This document shows, one piece after another, positions 61,211 through 64,000 of a DNA stretch of 64,000 bases. Source of the stretch: Myxococcales bacterium (lineage in GTDB: Bacteria; Myxococcota_A; Polyangia; Polyangiales; Houyiibacteriaceae); contig JAOTVB010000004.1 in assembly GCA_029863605.1 (NCBI GenBank), forward strand, positions 124,001-188,000, in the 5' to 3' direction. The notes under the pieces were generated by a model that made no database searches, was not told the DNA's origin, and was given only the letters and a program-made list of their open reading frames with translations. The translations under genes and the position numbers were made by a program. Every line of letters begins with the position of its first letter. The stretch's first letter is position 1.

Positions 61211-61812
61211 TGCGAATCATCCTGGCCACTAGCAATGCCGGGAAGTTGGCGGAGTACGAGCGCCTTCTTGCCGGCGTTCCCGACGTGGAGCTCGAGTCCC
61301 TGGAGTCTCTCGCGGGGCTCGTTCACGTGGTGGAAGACGGGGATACTTTCCACGCGAACGCGCTCAAGAAGGCGCGTGCCGTCGCTGCCGTGACCGGCGT
61401 GCCAAGCATGGCGGACGACAGCGGGCTCGAGGTCGACGCCCTTGGCGGACGGCCTGGAGTGCATTCGGCCCGTTATGCGGGAACCGATGCGACCGCCGCG
61501 CAGAACAACGAAAAGCTGCTCCAAGAGTTGAGCGGCGTTCGGGGCGATGAACGGACCGCTCGATTTCGATGCGCGATCGTTCTCGTCGACGGCAAAGGAC
61601 GTGAGCTCTTGGTCGCCGAGGGGGCGTGCGAAGGCCGCATCGCCGCGTCTCCACGCGGGACTCATGGATTTGGCTACGACCCGTTGTTCATCGCACACGG
61701 ACACCAACAAACGATGGCTGAGCTCCTGCCCGAAAAAAAGAACCAAATCAGTCACCGCGCCAAAGCAGCTACAAAGCTGGTTGCCGGCCTACGCGAGTTG
61801 CAGAAGCCTTAG
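61210..61812 (+). CDS. rdgB: XTP/dITP pyrophosphatase (RdgB/HAM1)
   Basis: 200 residues. Motifs: ILATSNAGKLAEYERLL, SMADDSGLEVDALGGRPGVHSARYAG and the C-terminal GFGYDPLFIAHGHQQTMAEL...KNQISHRAKA. It cleans non-standard purine nucleoside triphosphates from the pool. ATG 61210 overlaps the rph stop; GTG 61207 is also in frame. A tRNA gene follows 48 bases later. Confidence 0.97.
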   Translation: MRIILATSNAGKLAEYERLLAGVPDVELESLESLAGLVHVVEDGDTFHANALKKARAVAAVTGVPSMADDSGLEVDALGGRPGVHSARYAGTDATAAQNNEKLLQELSGVRGDERTARFRCAIVLVDGKGRELLVAEGACEGRIAASPRGTHGFGYDPLFIAHGHQQTMAELLPEKKNQISHRAKAATKLVAGLRELQKP

Positions 61813-61860
61813 GCATCGGCTACCAACTCCGCCCAAGCTCGAAAGAAATCGACTTGGCCT

Positions 61861-61934
61861 CGGGGTGTAGCACAGCCTGGTAGTGCGCATGCTTTGGGAG
61901 CATGAGGTCGCTGGTTCGAATCCAGTCGCCCCGA
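61861..61934 (+). tRNA. tRNA-Pro (anticodon UGG)
   Basis: Cloverleaf read by eye: acceptor CGGGGTG pairs with CGCCCCG (61927-61933), D arm GCAC-GTGC, anticodon stem CATGC/GCATG around loop TTTGGGA with anticodon TGG at the 34-36 positions, variable loop AGGTC, and T arm GCTGG/CCAGT around TTCGAAT. The discriminator base is A; CCA is not encoded. It is the last intact gene before the mobile-element remnant, and its 3' end is a plausible integrase target. Confidence 0.94.
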
Positions 61935-62039
61935 CTAATCATTTCAAGGGCTTGCGGCGCTACGGATCTTGGCGATCGGACCTCGTTGACCTGACGTTGA
62001 CGTGAGGGGGCGCAACGGGCCGCAACGCCTCGACTAATC

Positions 62040-62700
62040 GGAGCTGCGCCTGGGCTCCGAGGTGGGCTTAGACCTCCGTGCTCTGCGCCGAGCTGCGCTT
62101 GGATCGCCTTGATGGACTGGCCGCCGGTGGCGGCCTGGCTGGCCACCGAGTGGCGGCCGATGTGGTGATGGCTGAGCTCCCGTAGCCCGAGTGCCCGCTG
62201 CACGGTGCGGAGCGGGCGTTTGTGGCTGTCGAGGTGAACCGGGAAGGTACCGTCCCGGGAGAAGAGAAACTCCTCTCCCGCGTAGCCTTGCCGGATGTGC
62301 CAACGGATCGCGTCGACAACGTCTGGTGTCAGCGCGAGCGTCAGCGCTTTGTTGCTCTTGCGCGGGCCGAGAAGCGCTGGGCGCTCCTTGGTGCCCCGTT
62401 GGACCGCCCGGTCGACGGTGAGCTGGGCCCGGATGTCGCGGATGCGGCTTTTGGAGATGGCGTACACCTCGCCGGTCCGCAAACCGAGTCGGGTGGTGAG
62501 GTAGAAGAACGCGTACCACCTCGGCTGCATGCGGAACATGCCGTCGAGAAGGCGATCGCGCTCCTCTTCGGTGTACCACTCGGCTCTGGCTTCGGGGACG
62601 CTTTCCATCGGCACGTACGGCACCGATGCGAGAAGCCCCCGCTTCCACACAAACCGAAGGATGGCCCTCACCAGTGAGAGCCGGTGATTCCTCGAGCTCG
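62040..62700 (-). pseudogene. Tyrosine recombinase/integrase remnant
   Basis: On the minus strand this region encodes most of a tyrosine integrase. It has a core-binding piece ending ILRFVWKRGLL, the Arg region LTTRLGLRTGEVYAI, a Lys region, and HHHIGRHSVAS (H-x-x-R) followed by a LG position that reads LGA, not LGH. Beyond this the frame breaks: the next pieces (STEV, a stop, then AHLGAQAQLR) are in another frame. The Tyr that should precede AHL is absent. A longer frame to 63013 runs into unrelated DNA and, at its end, antisense tRNA. The N-terminus is cut near 62700. It must be inactive. Confidence 0.8.
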
Positions 62701-62741
62701 GGGCGAGCCGTCTCGGCAAACTCTGCTTGAGGCGATATCTG

Positions 62742-62957
62742 ATGGAGGCTATATCGGAGACATCGGGATTCTGGAGCGTATTCTTCCTGCTGTTGATTGT
62801 GGCCATACAACTCGGAGCGGCGGTCGGATTCGTTTGGCTCGTTGCGCGCTTTGCCACGCGCAAGACTGCTGCCAAGACCGACACTCGACTCCTGGACTTG
62901 GAACAGCGCATCGCGCGTATCGAGCGCTCGACCCCTCCTGAGTCCAATACTGGGTAG
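62742..62957 (+). CDS. Small one-helix membrane protein with coiled-coil tail
   Basis: 71 residues from ATG 62742. One long hydrophobic segment (about residues 10-32) is followed by a basic stop (RFATRKTAAKTD) and a Leu/Ile-based short coiled coil (LLDLEQRIARIERS). The pattern is typical of small inner-membrane proteins, and the frame is on the strand opposite the integrase remnant's 5' end. No family is recognised. The distinctive hydrophobic/charged layout makes it more likely real than chance. Confidence 0.5.
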   Translation: MEAISETSGFWSVFFLLLIVAIQLGAAVGFVWLVARFATRKTAAKTDTRLLDLEQRIARIERSTPPESNTG

Positions 62958-62966
62958 GGGCACTCT

Positions 62967-63047
62967 ATGAGTGCGGTGGTGGATGCGGAGACGGGAGTGG
63001 TCGTGCAGCGCATGGACTACGATGCGTTTGGACGAAGGGATGCCTGA
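62967..63047 (+). pseudogene. RHS/YD-repeat fragment
   Basis: A 26-codon stretch reads SAVVDAETGVVVQRMDYDAF followed by GRRDA and a stop. This is the signature of an RHS/YD-repeat unit (VVDAxTGxVVQRMDYDxFG). Only a single unit remains and there is no core or toxin tip, so it is a scrap of a large polymorphic-toxin gene. Confidence 0.65.
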
Positions 63048-63104
63048 ATTTCCTGCTGGCGCGGAGCCTAGACGAGTACGCACGTTGGGCTTAAACTACG
63101 TCAA

Positions 63105-63323
63105 ATGGGAACCCGGTCCGACATTCATGCGTTGATCGATACACTGGCCGACGAGGAGCTCGACGCGGTGCGTGCGGTTCTGAATGCCGTTCGCGCCGAG
63201 GATGGTTTTGAGAGCCTGAGCGAAGACGACCTAGAAAGACTTCGGGCATCGGTGCGGCGTGGGCTGGCGCAAGGTGAAGCGGGCAAGGCCCGTCCAATTG
63301 AAGACTTCATGAAAGAACTGTGA
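63105..63323 (+). CDS. Antitoxin of a ParDE-type module
   Basis: 72-residue acidic helical protein whose stop overlaps the toxin's start by the GTGA junction, the usual antitoxin-first order. The C-terminal portion (VRRGLAQGEAGKARPIEDFMKEL) resembles the Gly-Glu-x-x-Pro tail of ParD-like antitoxins. The N-terminal part should dimerise and bind DNA. It lies in the decayed island next to tRNA-Pro. Confidence 0.75.
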   Translation: MGTRSDIHALIDTLADEELDAVRAVLNAVRAEDGFESLSEDDLERLRASVRRGLAQGEAGKARPIEDFMKEL

Positions 63324-63628
63324 GTTTTCGCGTCCGCATTTCGCCCGAAGCGGAGCGGCAAGTGCGCGAGCTCGAGGCTTGGTGGGCTGCGAACCGGCCG
63401 GCTGCCCGAACGACCTTCAGAGAAGCATTCAGCGCAGTAGTTGGTCACATCTCCCGGATGCCTGGTATCGGACGACCGTGCGACGATATTCAGTTGTCTG
63501 GCGTGCGGCGGTTGTTGATCGAGGGCACACCTTACGCAGTCTTCTATTCGGTAGACCGCGAAGCGACCGAGATTCTCATCGCCGCCGTTTGGAGTCGCGC
63601 ACGAGGCAGCAGTCCGCCCGTGCCCTGA
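63320..63628 (+). CDS. ParE/RelE-superfamily toxin
   Basis: 102 residues of the RelE/ParE fold: start FRVRISPEAERQVRELEAWW, middle PGIGRPCDDIQLSGVRRLLIEGTPYAVFYSVDREATEILIAAVWSRARGS. The Arg-rich middle strand and the YAVFYSVD plus final strand are typical of ParE-like toxins, which poison DNA gyrase; a RelE-like ribonuclease role is not excluded. GTG 63320 overlaps the antitoxin gene. It should be toxic without its partner. Confidence 0.86.
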   Translation: MSFRVRISPEAERQVRELEAWWAANRPAARTTFREAFSAVVGHISRMPGIGRPCDDIQLSGVRRLLIEGTPYAVFYSVDREATEILIAAVWSRARGSSPPVP

Positions 63629-63685
63629 GGGGCAACCGCGCTATTCCCATTGCCGCGAGCCTTTCAATCTCCGCCTATTTGCGAC

Positions 63686-64000
63686 ATGCTGCTGAGCAGC
63701 GGCATGCCTTCGACACCATCGATTCGCTTCCTCGCTGTGTTGCTTCTCGTGGGCGTCGCCGGCGTGACACCCGTACGCTCGGCGAGCGCCGACGTCCCGT
63801 TTCCGGTCACCCTGCGTCATTCATTGCTCGCAACCGAGGCGCTCACCATCTCAGAAGAAGTCGAGCTCAAGTGGGTCCGTCCCACCGATCCGGATACCGT
63901 CACGCGGGTGGGCGAAAGACGCGCGATGCGAGGCCTCCTGTTGCTCGCCACCGGCCTACCACCGCTCGTGCTCGGTGCGATATTGACCGGCTTCAGCCGG
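63686..64000 (+). CDS. Partial exported protein at right edge
   Basis: The frame beginning ATG 63686 (or ATG 63704) stays open to the window end. It encodes a signal peptide (RFLAVLLLVGVAGV, then SASAD), a polar stretch with SEEVELKWVRPTDPDTV, and a hydrophobic helix (GLLLLATGLPPLVLGAIL) at the edge. No family can be named. The gene continues beyond the window. Confidence 0.6.
   Translation, partial: MLLSSGMPSTPSIRFLAVLLLVGVAGVTPVRSASADVPFPVTLRHSLLATEALTISEEVELKWVRPTDPDTVTRVGERRAMRGLLLLATGLPPLVLGAILTGFSR

Noticed and set aside
61820-62040. C-terminal part of the minus-strand integrase frame containing GDWIRTSDL
   Set aside because: This is antisense of tRNA-Pro, a known artefact; the real integrase homology stops near 62040.
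62700-63013. N-terminal part of the integrase frame
   Set aside because: No integrase similarity; opposite a better-looking small membrane protein frame at 62742-62957.

Overview
The window is 64 kb of GC-rich, densely packed bacterial chromosome. Genes commonly overlap by 1-4 bases (ATGA, GTGA and TGATG junctions) and GTG starts are frequent. There are many lipoproteins, an outer-membrane barrel and ADP-heptose-type sugar genes, so the cell is Gram-negative. The complete SUF operon under an Rrf2 regulator, the Asp/Glu-rich proteins, the RHS remnant and the codon use suggest a Myxococcota-like or other deltaproteobacterial lineage. That placement is an inference; no rRNA or other taxonomic marker was compared.

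Layout. 0-5 kb: two paralogous lipoproteins flank a class I DAHP synthase and a BASS-family symporter. 4.9-8.6 kb: an A-type Fe-S carrier, an SRPBCC/TetR divergon with two matching operator palindromes, a NifS-like cysteine desulfurase and a tandem universal stress protein. 8.7-15.5 kb: an Rrf2-controlled suf operon (regulator-sufB-C-D-S-U-T) followed by an uncharacterised Cys-containing protein. 15.5-17.3 kb: a tandem gamma-glutamylcyclotransferase, then a classical transcription attenuator whose leader peptide contains Tyr-Phe-Phe-Trp-Phe, placed ahead of a glutamine-amidotransferase-like protein that has lost its catalytic cysteine.

17.3-36 kb is a surface-carbohydrate island arranged as several short operons on both strands. 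It holds a flippase-like membrane protein, four methyltransferases (one a fusion with a 'sporadic carbohydrate cluster' domain), a 2OG-Fe(II) oxygenase, an RmlD-like reductase, a GT-C type membrane protein, a GT2 glycosyltransferase, a split transketolase, a sugar-kinase-like phosphotransferase with a HAD phosphatase, two epimerases, and a heptose set (GmhA, GmhB, a nucleotidyltransferase and a domain-swapped HldE-like protein). Together they look able to make and modify an activated heptose or related unusual sugar and build it into an envelope glycan.

36-43 kb: twin Ala/Glu-rich lipoproteins, a pair of complementary acyl-CoA dehydrogenase subunits, a DUF4442 hotdog protein, more lipoproteins and a duplicated TM2 protein. 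43-61.8 kb is mostly housekeeping: recN, alaS, dnaX-ybaB-recR, a TRAP transporter permease pair, dinB, pyrG, a sensor kinase, rph and rdgB. At 61.86 kb a tRNA-Pro(UGG) marks the edge of a decayed mobile region with a broken tyrosine integrase, an RHS scrap and a ParE-type toxin-antitoxin pair. A signal-peptide protein runs off the right end.

No stretch above about 300 bases is empty. No CRISPR array, rRNA or intact insertion sequence was seen. The most unusual items are the attenuator with its dead amidotransferase, the sporadic-carbohydrate/methyltransferase fusion, and the complementary acyl-CoA dehydrogenase pair.
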